Positions 56,227-64,000 of a DNA stretch of 64,000 nt are shown here, one piece after another. How positions within the stretch are numbered: the first letter of the stretch is position 1; every line of letters begins with the position of its first letter. A model generated the notes under the pieces. It worked only from the letters and a program-made list of their open reading frames with translations. It had not been told where the DNA came from and did not search any database. A program made the translations under genes and the position numbers. The stretch is from Kitasatospora fiedleri (GTDB taxonomy: Bacteria; Actinomycetota; Actinomycetes; Streptomycetales; Streptomycetaceae): assembly GCF_948472415.1 (NCBI RefSeq), contig NZ_OX419519.1, positions 1,550,001-1,614,000 of the forward strand, given 5' to 3'.

Positions 56227-56239
56227 CTAGCGCCGCTAA
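56227..56239. promoter_or_regulatory. Operator-like palindrome 2
   Basis: CTAGCGCCGCTAA repeats the upstream site with 12 of 13 palindromic positions kept around a central C. A half site CTAGC occurs between them at 56209. On the minus strand TAGAAT beside that half site could be the -10 box of the efflux gene. Confidence 0.65.
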
Positions 56240-56287
56240 CCAAGAAGCGGTGGACGTCACTTCACACCACACCCAGGGGGAACCACC

Positions 56288-56725
56288 ATGTCCGCGAACG
56301 CCCTCACCGCCGCCGCCCCGGTCGGCAGCCGCCTGCGCGTCCACCTCGCCACCGTGTGCACGGTCCTGGTCGCGCTGGGCATCGGCTACGTCGGCCTCTC
56401 CTACCTCGTCGCCCCGGAGAGCACCGCCTCCGGTTTCGGCCTGCCGGAGTGGCCGCACGGCGGGGCCGCCGCGTTCGGCAACCTCAAGGGCGTCCGGGAC
56501 GTGGCCTCCGGCCTGGTCCCGCTGGCCCTGCTGCTGACCGGCCACCGCCGGGCGCTCGGCTGGGCGCTGCTCGCGGAGTCGGTCACCCCGTTCGGCGACT
56601 GCGCCACCATCCTGGCGCACCACGGCAGCACGGCGACGGCCTTCGGCGTCCACTTCACCACCGCGCTCCTCGTGGTCGCCACCGCCGCCCTGCTGCTCAC
56701 CGAGCGCACCGGCAAGCGGGACTGA
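56288..56725 (+). CDS. DUF4267 small membrane protein
   Basis: The 145-residue protein has four predicted helices, including LATVCTVLVALGIGYVGLSY and ASGLVPLALLLTGHRRALGW. APESTASGFGLPEWPHGG and GNLKGVRDVASGLVPLALLL match the DUF4267 pattern. Its function is unknown. It diverges from a multidrug carrier and shares an operator-bearing control region with it, so the two may respond to the same signal. AGGGGGAACCACC precedes the ATG. Confidence 0.82.
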   Translation: MSANALTAAAPVGSRLRVHLATVCTVLVALGIGYVGLSYLVAPESTASGFGLPEWPHGGAAAFGNLKGVRDVASGLVPLALLLTGHRRALGWALLAESVTPFGDCATILAHHGSTATAFGVHFTTALLVVATAALLLTERTGKRD

Positions 56726-56797
56726 CGCCCGCGCGGCCCCCGACCTCCGGCCCTCGGCCCCCGGCCCCCGACCTCCGCCCCCCCCGGCCCCCGCCCC

Positions 56798-57904
56798 TCA
56801 GCCCTCGGCCCAGTCGCCGCCCGCGAGGAACCCCTCCAGGGCGGCGCGGTGCGGCCGGGGGTCGAGGTGCTCGGCGGCCAGCCACCCGTCCGAGTAGTAC
56901 TTGTCGAGGTAGCGGTCGCCCGGGTCGCAGATCAGCGTGACGACGCTGCCGGTGCGGCCCTCGGCGCGCATCTCGGCGACGATCCGCAGCGCGCTCCACA
57001 GGCCGGTGCCGGTGGAGGCGCCGGCCTTCTTGCCGAGGAGGTCGGCCAGCAGGTGGACGGCGGCGATCGAGGCCGCGTCGGGGACCTTCATCATCCGGTC
57101 GATCGCGCCGGGCACGAAGGAGGGCTCCATCCGGGGGCGGCCGATGCCCTCGATCCGGGAGCCGGTGGGGCAGTGGGCGTCGGGGTCGTGGTGGACCCAG
57201 CCCTCGAAGAAGCAGGAGTTCTCCGGGTCGGCGACGCAGATCCGGGTGTCGTACTGCATGTAGCGGACGTAGCGGGCGATGGTCGCGGAGGTGCCGCCGG
57301 TGCCGGCGGTGGCGACAATCCAGGCCGGTTCGGGGTGGGGTTCGAGGCGGAGCTGGGCGAACACCGACTCGGCGATGTTGTTGTTGCCGCGCCAGTCGGT
57401 GGCCCGCTCGGCGTAGGTGAACTGGTCCATGTAGTGGCCGCCGGTCTCGGCGGCGAGTTCGGCCGCGGCGGCGTAGACCTGGCCCGCGTTGTCGACCAGG
57501 TGACACCGGCCGCCGTGGAACTCGATCAGTTCGATCTTGGCGCGGCTGGTGCCGCGGGCCATCACGGCGACGAAGGGGACGCCGATGAGCTGGGCGAAGT
57601 ACGCCTCGGAGACGGCGGTGGAGCCGCTGGACGCCTCGATGACCGGGGCGTCGGGCCGGATCCAGCCGTTGCACAGGCCGTACAGGAACAGCGAACGGGC
57701 CAGCCGGTGCTTGAGGCTGCCGGTGGGGTGGGTGGACTCGTCCTTGAGGTACAGGTCGATGCCCCACTCGGCGGGCAGCGGGAAGCGCAGCAGGTGGGTG
57801 TCGGCGGAGCGGTTGGCGTCGGCCTGGACGCGGCGGACGGCCTCCTTGAGCCAGGCCCGGTACTCGGGGTCGGTCCGGTCCACGTCCTGGGTGTGGTCGC
57901 TCAT
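56798..57904 (-). CDS. PLP-dependent cysteine synthase-family enzyme (Cds1-like)
   Basis: The 368-residue fold-type II PLP enzyme has the Schiff-base Lys in [19 protein letters not shown] and the phosphate loop in [39 protein letters not shown] and [20 protein letters not shown] follow. It is closest in style to the actinobacterial Cds1 proteins, reported as cysteine desulfhydrases that release H2S, rather than to CysK. The start [20 protein letters not shown] is preceded by GGCGAGGAGAGC. A role in sulfide production or cysteine removal is inferred. Confidence 0.82.
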   Translation of the reverse strand: MSDHTQDVDRTDPEYRAWLKEAVRRVQADANRSADTHLLRFPLPAEWGIDLYLKDESTHPTGSLKHRLARSLFLYGLCNGWIRPDAPVIEASSGSTAVSEAYFAQLIGVPFVAVMARGTSRAKIELIEFHGGRCHLVDNAGQVYAAAAELAAETGGHYMDQFTYAERATDWRGNNNIAESVFAQLRLEPHPEPAWIVATAGTGGTSATIARYVRYMQYDTRICVADPENSCFFEGWVHHDPDAHCPTGSRIEGIGRPRMEPSFVPGAIDRMMKVPDAASIAAVHLLADLLGKKAGASTGTGLWSALRIVAEMRAEGRTGSVVTLICDPGDRYLDKYYSDGWLAAEHLDPRPHRAALEGFLAGGDWAEG

Positions 57905-58106
57905 CGCACGCTCTCCTCGCCGCCCGCCGGGGGCTCCGGCGCCGGGCACCCCGGCCCGGACCCCCGGATGCCCCACCCAGTGTAACAGTCGACTACGATA
58001 AGTGACGATTACCGAAGCCCCAGCTTCCCCTTATGGCAACGTGTGGCAACGCGGGGCGACCCGCGTCAACGGGCGGGGCGGCCGGGGCCGGTGGGGCGTC
58101 GAGCGG

Positions 58107-58973
58107 CTACTCCATGGGCACCGCCCGCCCGGTGACCCGGACCCGGCCGTCGCCCTCGACCAGGTCCACGGTGAGCACGCCCGGGCGGCCGAGGTCCTCG
58201 CCCTGGTGGAGGGTGAGGCGGGCGGCGGTGAGGCCGCGCAGCTCGCGCAGGTAGCCGCCGAAGGCCGCCGCGGCGGCGCCGGTGGCCGGGTCCTCGACCA
58301 CGCCGCCCACCGGGAACGGGTCGCGGACGTGGTAGGTGGCGGCGTCCTGCTCCCAGACCAGCTGGAGGGTGGTCAGGTCGAGCCGCCGCATCAGCGCGGC
58401 GAGCGCGTCGAAGTCGTAGTCGAGGTCGGCGAGCCGGGCCCGGGTGGCCGCGGCGAGCACCAGGTGGCGCGCACCGGCGTAGGCGATCCGCGGCGGGAGC
58501 CGGTGGTCCAGCTCCTCCGCCCGCCAGCGCAGCGCGGCCAACGCCTCGGCGACGTCGGCCTCCGCCGCGTCCTCGACCGTCGCGGGGACGCTGGTCAGGG
58601 TGGCCCGGTAGCCGTCCGCGGCGCTCCCCGTGACGGTGACCGGCACCGGCCCGGCCTGGGTGGTGAACAGGAACTCGCCGGGGCCGTGCCGTTCGCCGAG
58701 GGCGACCGCGGCGGCGATGGTCGCGTGGCCGCAGAACGGGACTTCGGCCAGCGGGCTGAAGTAGCGGACGGCGTAGCCCCGCGGCCGGTCGGGGTCGGCG
58801 GTGAGGAAGGCGGTCTCGGAGTAGCCGAGGCGGGCGGCGAGGGCGAGTTGCTCCTCGTCGGTGAACGGGGCCGCGTCCAGCACCACCCCGGCGGGGTTGC
58901 CGCCGGCCGGGTCGGCGGTGAAGGCGGCGTAGTGCAGCGGTTCGGGACGGTGGCGCGGTGCGGTGCGGGTCAT
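58107..58973 (-). CDS. PhzF-family isomerase
   Basis: The 288-residue protein shows AFTADPAGGNPAGVVLDAAP, the catalytic Glu in ALAARLGYSETAFLT, the CGHAT motif in LAEVPFCGHATIAAAVAL, and VEDPATGAAAAAFGGYLREL in the second half. This is the two-lobed diaminopimelate epimerase-like fold of PhzF enzymes, which isomerise small molecules. No phenazine genes are nearby, so the substrate is unknown. It runs in the same direction as the Cds1-like gene, about 200 bp upstream of it. Confidence 0.9.
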   Translation of the reverse strand: MTRTAPRHRPEPLHYAAFTADPAGGNPAGVVLDAAPFTDEEQLALAARLGYSETAFLTADPDRPRGYAVRYFSPLAEVPFCGHATIAAAVALGERHGPGEFLFTTQAGPVPVTVTGSAADGYRATLTSVPATVEDAAEADVAEALAALRWRAEELDHRLPPRIAYAGARHLVLAAATRARLADLDYDFDALAALMRRLDLTTLQLVWEQDAATYHVRDPFPVGGVVEDPATGAAAAAFGGYLRELRGLTAARLTLHQGEDLGRPGVLTVDLVEGDGRVRVTGRAVPME

Positions 58974-59120
58974 GCCTGCTGAACGGGACGGCCGGGGCCG
59001 GTGATTCCCGGAGCCCCCGCCAGGGCCGGTGCCGGGGCCGGAACGGCCCGGGGGACGGGCGTTCGGACGGGAACGCTAGACTGCCGCATCCCGCTCGCAC
59101 GGCATCGAGGAAAGAAGAAC

Positions 59121-59849
59121 ATGGCTGAGGTCCACCCGAAGGTAGTTGTGGTTGTTCCGACCTACAACGAACGGGAGAACCTGCCGGTCCTGGTCGGCCG
59201 GCTGGCCGACCTCGGTATGGAGAACCTGCACGTGCTGGTCGTCGACGACAACTCCCCGGACGGGACCGGCGAGGTCGCGGACAAGCTGGCGGCCGAGTCG
59301 GGCGGCACCGTCTCGGTGCTGCACCGGACCGAGAAGGACGGCCTGGGCCGGGCCTACATCGCGGGCATGTCGCGGGCGCTGGAGGACGGCGCCGACATCG
59401 TGGTGCAGATGGACGCCGACCTGTCGCACCCGCACACCGCCGTCCCGGCGATGGTGGAGAAGCTGACGGGGACGGACGCCTCGGTGGTGCTGGGCTCGCG
59501 CTACGTGCCGGGCGGCTCGACCGCCTCGGAGTGGCCGTGGCACCGCAAGGCGCTGTCGGCCTGGGCGAACTTCTACGTCAACGCGATCCTCCAGCTGAAG
59601 GTGAAGGACGCCACGGCCGGCTTCAAGGCGTGGGAGGCCGAGGCGCTGCGCCGGGTCGACCTGGACTCGGTGCGCTCGAACGGCTACTCGTTCCAGGTCG
59701 AGATGAACCACCGGGTGGTCCGGCAGGGCATGCGGATCGCCGAGGTGCCGATCCGCTTCGAGGAGCGGGTCGAGGGCATGTCGAAGATGAGCCTGGGCGT
59801 GCAGCTGGAGTCCGCGGTGGCCCCCTGGAAGCTCCGCTTCGGCAAGTAG
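59121..59849 (+). CDS. Polyprenol monophosphomannose synthase (GT2)
   Basis: The 242-residue soluble GT-A enzyme has VVVVVPTYNERENLPVLVGR, HVLVVDDNSPDGTGEVADKL, the DxD-type ADIVVQMDADLSHPHTAVPA and GSRYVPGGSTASEWPWHRKA. VKDATAGFKAWEAEALRRVD and a final SKMSLGVQLESAVAPWKLRF match bacterial Ppm1/DPM1 catalytic domains. It makes polyprenyl-phosphate-mannose for protein O-mannosylation or lipoglycans. GAGGAAAGAAGAAC before the ATG supports the start. The stop codon is in a three-copy 13-bp repeat. Confidence 0.92.
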   Translation: MAEVHPKVVVVVPTYNERENLPVLVGRLADLGMENLHVLVVDDNSPDGTGEVADKLAAESGGTVSVLHRTEKDGLGRAYIAGMSRALEDGADIVVQMDADLSHPHTAVPAMVEKLTGTDASVVLGSRYVPGGSTASEWPWHRKALSAWANFYVNAILQLKVKDATAGFKAWEAEALRRVDLDSVRSNGYSFQVEMNHRVVRQGMRIAEVPIRFEERVEGMSKMSLGVQLESAVAPWKLRFGK

Positions 59850-59876
59850 GTTCGGCAAGCAGGTTCGGCAAGTAGG
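59838..59876. repeat. Three 13-bp tandem repeats across the mannose synthase stop codon
   Basis: TTCGGCAAGTAGG is followed by TTCGGCAAGCAGG and TTCGGCAAGTAGG. The first copy encodes FGK and the TAG stop. A shorter GCGAGTGG repeat follows directly. Confidence 0.9.
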
Positions 59877-60020
59877 CGAGTGGGCGAGTGGGCCGGTAGG
59901 TACGTGGACACGTAGGCAGGCGGTCGGCGCGGCGGCTCCGCGGGGCCGCCGGACGGCGCGGGTGACGGGACGTCGGCCCGCGCCGTTCCGCGCTCTCCCC
60001 CCGCTCCGGCCCCGGGCGGT

Positions 60021-61274
60021 TCAGGGCGCGGCGACGGCCTGCGGGTCGTCCAGGTAGGGCTCCCAGGCGAGTTCGGCCGCGCCGACCAGCCCGGCGTGGA
60101 CGGCCTGGGCGGGGACGATCGGGATGCGTCCGCTGCGGCCCCACAGGCAGCGTTCGGCGACCACCGCGGCGAGCCGGTCGGGGGCGGCGGCGAGCAGGTC
60201 GAGGTGCAGGCCGCTGAGCACGATCCGGTCGGGGTTGAGGATGTTGACCAGCCCGGCGAGGCCGAGGCCGAGCCGGTCGACGACGTGTGCGAGGGCGTCG
60301 GCGGCGGTCGGGTCGTGGGCCAGCGCGCGGGCCTGCGGGAGCAGCGGGCGGTCCGGGTCGGGGTGGCGGTCCGCGGCGGCGAACAGCGCGCCGGTGTCGG
60401 TCTCGGCGTTGAGGCAGCCGCGGTTGCCGCAGGCGCAGGGGCGGCCGAGCGGGTCGACGGTGACGTGGCCGACCTCCAGGGCGAGGCCGGAACTGCCGGT
60501 GTGCAGGCGGCCGTCGATGACCAGGGCGCCGCCGACGCCGCGGTGGCCGGAGGTGACCAGCAGCAGGTGGCGGGCGCCGCGGCCGGCGCCGTGCCGGTGT
60601 TCGGCGAGGGCGGCGAGGTTGGCGTCGTTGGCGACGGCGGTGGGCAGTGCGGCGCGGGCGCGCGGGCCGAGGTCGGTGCGGGCGACCTGTTCGGCGAAGA
60701 GCGCGGCGGCGGGGGTGCCGGAGGGCCAGCCGAAGTGCAGGGCGGCGAGGGCGGTGCCGTCGGGTTCGGTGACGGGGTTGGGCAGGGCGAGCGCGAAGCC
60801 CAGGACCCGGCGGCGGCTGTCGCGGGCGAGCCGGGCGCCGGTCTCGGCGACGGCGCCGAGCAGCGCGGCGGGCGAGGTGTCGGCGGGCAGCGGCAGGTGG
60901 ACGGGGTCGAGGAGCCGTCCGCCGAGTCCGGCCAGGGTGGCGGAGATCCCGTCGGCGTGCAGTTGGGCGGCGAGGACGGCCGGTCCGGGATCGGCCGGGG
61001 CGAGGCGGTGCGAGGGGCGGCCCCGGCCGCCGCCGGCCGGGCGGGAGTCGACGGTGATCAGGCCGAGCGCCTCCAGTTCGCCGGTGACGGCGCCGGCGGT
61101 GGCGCGGGTGACGTCCAGGGCGCCGGTGAGTGCGGAGCGGGTGGGGGCCTGTCCGGTGTGGATCAGGCGCAGGGCCGGTCCGAGCAGGGTGCGGCCGCGG
61201 TCGGGCGCGGGCCGCCGGGCCGGGCTCGGGCTCGGATTCTGGCTGGGATTCGGGCTTGAAGGTGTGTGCGGCAC
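60021..61274 (-). CDS. ROK-family transcriptional regulator
   Basis: The 417-residue protein has a winged-helix N-terminus (LRLIHTGQAPTRSALTGALD, VTRATAGAVTGELEALGLIT). A ROK sugar-kinase-like body follows with TAVANDANLAALAEHRHGAG, VTSGHRGVGGALVIDGRLHT and the zinc motif HVTVDPLGRPCACGNRGCLN. Such regulators sense sugars. The start codons of this gene and the divergent MFS gene are separated by only 17 bp, so it very likely controls that carrier and itself. The -10-like AGAATA sits 5 bp before its GTG, suggesting a leaderless message. Confidence 0.88.
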   Translation of the reverse strand: MPHTPSSPNPSQNPSPSPARRPAPDRGRTLLGPALRLIHTGQAPTRSALTGALDVTRATAGAVTGELEALGLITVDSRPAGGGRGRPSHRLAPADPGPAVLAAQLHADGISATLAGLGGRLLDPVHLPLPADTSPAALLGAVAETGARLARDSRRRVLGFALALPNPVTEPDGTALAALHFGWPSGTPAAALFAEQVARTDLGPRARAALPTAVANDANLAALAEHRHGAGRGARHLLLVTSGHRGVGGALVIDGRLHTGSSGLALEVGHVTVDPLGRPCACGNRGCLNAETDTGALFAAADRHPDPDRPLLPQARALAHDPTAADALAHVVDRLGLGLAGLVNILNPDRIVLSGLHLDLLAAAPDRLAAVVAERCLWGRSGRIPIVPAQAVHAGLVGAAELAWEPYLDDPQAVAAP

Positions 61275-61308
61275 TCCCCTATTCTGACTTTGTGCCGCTA
61301 CTAAACAA
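61256..61308. promoter_or_regulatory. Overlapping divergent promoters sharing one -10 hexamer
   Basis: For the plus-strand MFS gene: TTGAAG (61256-61261), 18-bp spacer, TATTCT (61280-61285), six bases to the GTG. For the minus-strand ROK gene: TTGTTT (61308-61303), 17-bp spacer, AGAATA on the same six base pairs, five bases to the GTG. Each -35 box lies within the other coding region. Confidence 0.6.
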
Positions 61309-62521
61309 AACAGAAGCCCGCCCCGTCAGCCCCTCCTCCCCCACCTCCCCGTCCGGCCGACGCTCCTCCTGGTCGGCGGCACGCCTCGCCCTCACCGCCT
61401 TCTTCACCGTCGACGGCTTCCTGTTCGCCGCCTGGGTGGTCCGGATACCGGACGTCCGCGCCCAGGTCTCCGCCTCGCACAGCGCGCTGGGCCTGGCCCT
61501 GCTCTGCATCTCGGCCGGCGCGGTCGCCACCATGGCGCTGGTCGGACGGCTGTGCCTGCGGTACGGCTCGCGCCGGGTCACCGTCGCCGCGGTCACCGTC
61601 TTCTCGCTCGCGGTGGCGCTGCCCGCGCACACCCACTCGGTGCTCGCGCTCGGCGCGGTGCTGCTGCTGTTCGGCGCGGGCTACGGCGCGGCCAACGTGG
61701 CGATGAACAGCGCCGCGGTCGACCTGGTCGCCGAACTCCGACGGCCCGTCATGCCCAGCTTCCACGCGGGCTACAGCCTCGGCGGCCTGCTCGGCGCCGC
61801 GGTCGGCGGCCTGCTCGCGGGCCGGATCAGCGCCTCCTGGGCGCTGGCCGCCTCCGGCGCGCTCGGCCTGGCCGTGGTCGCGCTGGCCGGCACCGCCCTG
61901 CTGCGCGCCCCGGCCGCCGTCCGCCCGGCCCCGGACGAGAGCGCCGCACCCGCCGCGCCCGCCGGACTGTCCGGGCACGCCCGGCTGCTGGTCGTCCTGC
62001 TCGGCCTGACCGCGCTGTGCACCGCGTACGGCGAGGGCGCCCTCGCCGACTGGGCCACCCTGCACCTGACCGACGACGTGCACGCCAGCACCGCGACGGC
62101 CGCCGCCGGTTACGCCGCCTTCGCCTTCGCCATGACGGCGGGCCGGCTCTCCGGCACCTGGCTCTCCGAACGGCTCGGCCAGACCAGGGTGATGCTGCTG
62201 GGCGGCCTGGCCGCCTGCGCGGGCATGACGACCGCCGCCCTGGCCCCGTCCGTCCCGCTGGCGCTGGCCGGCTTCGTCCTGGTCGGCCTCGGCCTGGCCA
62301 ACGTCTTCCCGCTGGCGATCGCCCGGGCCGGCGCGACCGCCGGCCCGCAGGGCGTGGCCACCGCCTCCACCCTCGGCTACGCGGGCATGCTGATCGGCCC
62401 CCCGGTGATCGGCTTCCTCGCCGACGCCCTCTCCCTGCCCGCCGCCCTGCTCACCGTCGCCGCCAGCTCCGCCCTGGCCGGCCTGCTCGCCCTCACCGTC
62501 CGCCGCCACCGCACCGCCTGA
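61292..62521 (+). CDS. MFS transporter, divergent from a ROK regulator
   Basis: The 409-residue protein has twelve hydrophobic spans. FTVDGFLFAAWVVRIPDVRA is the first helix. SAGAVATMALVGRLCLRYGS, GYGAANVAMNSAAVDLVAEL and MPSFHAGYSLGGLLGAAVGG match the group of fucose-permease-like/YbjJ-type carriers. The substrate is unknown; a sugar or small metabolite is likely given the ROK partner. The GTG start lies six bases from a -10-like TATTCT, so the mRNA is probably leaderless. Confidence 0.87.
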   Translation: MPLLNKTEARPVSPSSPTSPSGRRSSWSAARLALTAFFTVDGFLFAAWVVRIPDVRAQVSASHSALGLALLCISAGAVATMALVGRLCLRYGSRRVTVAAVTVFSLAVALPAHTHSVLALGAVLLLFGAGYGAANVAMNSAAVDLVAELRRPVMPSFHAGYSLGGLLGAAVGGLLAGRISASWALAASGALGLAVVALAGTALLRAPAAVRPAPDESAAPAAPAGLSGHARLLVVLLGLTALCTAYGEGALADWATLHLTDDVHASTATAAAGYAAFAFAMTAGRLSGTWLSERLGQTRVMLLGGLAACAGMTTAALAPSVPLALAGFVLVGLGLANVFPLAIARAGATAGPQGVATASTLGYAGMLIGPPVIGFLADALSLPAALLTVAASSALAGLLALTVRRHRTA

Positions 62522-62864
62522 CGGCCCGCCAGCCGACCTCCGGCCGCACCACGGAGAGCACCGGAACACGACGACGGCGGCCCGGACGCCCCCACCCGCC
62601 CAGGCCGCCGCCGCCCAGGCCGCCGCCGCACCGTCCGTGGCGGACCGGCGGGCCGTCGGTTCCTCCGCACGCCCGGGTCCACGCGCCGGCAACCCGCCGG
62701 TTCCAGCCACCGCGGCGCGGACGGGGGTGCGGCACCGCGAGGTCCGGCGGGGTCGCGGGCGCACGTGCGCGATCCGCGCGGACCGGAGTTCCGGCCCGAC
62801 GGTTCCGGGCCGCCCGGTGCCGGTCCACTCCGGCGCGCCGTCGTCCGGGTCGCCGACGGCGGCG
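62522..62864. other. Intergenic region between convergent genes
   Basis: About 340 bp between the convergent MFS and acyltransferase genes. No coding frame with normal codon bias, RNA gene or strong hairpin was recognised. Confidence 0.4.
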
Positions 62865-63629
62865 CTACTCGGGGGCCGGCTGTTCGCCGGGGAGGCGCAG
62901 GTCCCAGCCGACCAGGGCGCGGAGTTGTTCGGCGGTGACGCCGTCGGGGACGGGGCGGGGGGGCTCGTGGCGGATGGGGGGCTGCCAGCCCTGTTCGGGG
63001 CTCCAGGTGCGGACCTGGCGGGCGGGGGCGCCGGCCACCACGGCGTAGTCGGGGACTTCGCCGGCCACCACCGAGTTGGCGGCGACCACCACGTTGCGGC
63101 CGATCCGGGCGCCGGGGAGGATCACCGCGCCGGTGCCGATCCAGGAGCCGGCGCCGATCGAGACGGGCGCGTTGCGCGGCCACTGCTTGCCGATCGGCAG
63201 CTCGGTGTCGCGGTACTCGTGGGCCTGGTCGGTGATGTAGACGCCGGGGCCGGTCCACACGTCGTCGCCGAGTTCGATCCGCTGGTGGCCGACGATGTGG
63301 CTGCCGCGGCCGATCACGCAGCCGCCGCCGATCCGGACGATCGGTTCGGGGCCGAGGTCGAGCCCGGGCAGGAACCCGGCCGACAGGGTGACGCGTTCGC
63401 CGATGATGGCGAACGGGCCGATGGTGATCCAGCGCTCGTTGAAGACGGTGCCGAGCGGGAAGGCGAGCTTGGTGCCGTCGCCGAGCTCGCCGAACCGGTA
63501 CGGCCCGGGGTTGCGGTTGCTGACCGCGCCCGCCTCCTGCGCCCAGCGCCAGCCGCGGTGCACGGCGCGCCCGGCCGCCCGGCGCGACCTCTCGCGGACG
63601 GGTCCGAGCAGCCTGCGGACGATCGACAT
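62865..63629 (-). CDS. Left-handed beta-helix acyltransferase
   Basis: The 254-residue protein has a basic N-terminal helix (MSIVRRLLGPVRERSRRAAG) and then hexapeptide repeats. VGHQRIELGDDVWTGPGVYI, with the catalytic His region ITDQAHEYRD, and IGAGSWIGTGAVILPGARIG followed by NVVVAANSVVAGEVPDYAVV, are diagnostic of maltose/galactoside-type O-acetyltransferases. It transfers an acyl group from acyl-CoA to a sugar or lipid hydroxyl. The N-terminal basic helix may touch the membrane. The substrate is unknown. Confidence 0.87.
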   Translation of the reverse strand: MSIVRRLLGPVRERSRRAAGRAVHRGWRWAQEAGAVSNRNPGPYRFGELGDGTKLAFPLGTVFNERWITIGPFAIIGERVTLSAGFLPGLDLGPEPIVRIGGGCVIGRGSHIVGHQRIELGDDVWTGPGVYITDQAHEYRDTELPIGKQWPRNAPVSIGAGSWIGTGAVILPGARIGRNVVVAANSVVAGEVPDYAVVAGAPARQVRTWSPEQGWQPPIRHEPPRPVPDGVTAEQLRALVGWDLRLPGEQPAPE

Positions 63630-63716
63630 GCGCTCACCGTACCGGCCGGTGCGGGCCGGGGAACGGCAACGGGAGCAAATTCACACCGGCCGGTAACTTG
63701 GCGCCGTCGCCGCCGG

Positions 63717-64000
63717 TCAGCGCGCCCAGCGGGCGGGCCGCTTGGCCAGGAAGGCCCGCATGCCCTCCTGCGCCTCCTCGGAGCCGAACAGCTTCGCCGA
63801 CAGTGCGACGAGTTCCTCGGTGTGCCGGTCGAAGGACTCCCGGACGGCGGCGTTGGCGAGCAGCTTGGACTCGGCCAGGCCCTGCGGCGAGCAGAGCCGG
63901 ATCGCGTCCAGCAGGGTGCGCAGCGCGGCGGGGGCGTCGTCGGCGGCCTCGGTGACCAGGCCGATCCGGGCGGCCTCGGCGGAGTCGAAGGTCTCGCCGG
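63717..64000 (-). CDS. Enoyl-CoA hydratase/isomerase family protein, partial
   Basis: Only the C-terminal part is in the window; the gene continues beyond the right edge. The minus strand reads GETFDSAEAARIGLVTEAAD, then LRTLLDAIRLCSPQGLAESK and LFGSEEAQEGMRAFLAKRPA before RWAR and the stop. This is the usual crotonase-family ending, where the last helix block (SEEAxEGMRAFLxKRxPxW) packs over the active site. The reaction is hydration or isomerisation of an enoyl-CoA; the catalytic Glu residues lie outside the window. Confidence 0.88.
   Translation of the reverse strand, partial: GETFDSAEAARIGLVTEAADDAPAALRTLLDAIRLCSPQGLAESKLLANAAVRESFDRHTEELVALSAKLFGSEEAQEGMRAFLAKRPARWAR

Overview
The window is chromosomal DNA of a very GC-rich actinomycete, most likely Streptomyces or its close relative Kitasatospora. 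Evidence for this is the extreme third-position GC, GTG/TTG starts, an NsdB-type regulator, a DUF397 protein, a SARP-like regulator with ATPase and TPR parts, a hopanoid-type glycosyltransferase and a DUF6643-type protein. No rRNA, tRNA or CRISPR array was recognised. Assignments come from reading the sequence and remembered family features; no database search was run.

Layout. 1-8.0 kb: housekeeping and accessory genes (HEAT-like protein, NsdB-type regulator, phosphotransferase, acyl-CoA dehydrogenase, DUF397, DhaM-like). 8.2-13.2 kb and 28.7-43.9 kb: an extracellular polysaccharide region with an epimerase, NeuD-type acetyltransferase, initiating sugar transferase, glycosyltransferases, deacetylases, a Wzm/Wzt ABC exporter, a BY-kinase/chain-length protein, a Wzy-like membrane protein and a DegT aminotransferase. 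13.4-22.2 kb: small membrane protein, second deacetylase, nitrate-type MFS carrier, racemase, secreted ParB-like protein, DUF6193, HpnB and a methyltransferase. 22.16-28.72 kb: a nested mobile block that splits the chromosome at a CTAG. 44-64 kb: MscL, DUF6643, MOSC, a beta-helix/AAA+ protein, the SARP-like regulator, several MFS carriers, a cysteine synthase-like enzyme, PhzF, polyprenol-phosphate mannose synthase, a ROK regulator with a divergent MFS carrier, an acyltransferase and a truncated enoyl-CoA hydratase.

The most interesting segment is the mobile block. It holds an IS4-type element with a 10-bp target duplication, an IS5/IS427-type element, an IS630-type element that encloses a passenger gene, and a lower-GC island with a retron-like reverse transcriptase (YVDD, VTGL) beside a DUF3800 protein. 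Between those two genes lies a perfect 9-bp inverted repeat framing about 81 nt, just downstream of a TATAAT box: a candidate msr-msd RNA. A third copy of the IS427-type terminal repeat closes the island, so the retron may travel as cargo of a transposon-like unit.

Two window-wide patterns matter to a reader. Many conserved genes are split by single-base shifts, mostly apparent one-base losses in G/C runs; I treat these as probable sequence errors and annotate the reconstructed genes. Separately, at least six genes have a short tandem duplication starting in or spanning their stop codon.
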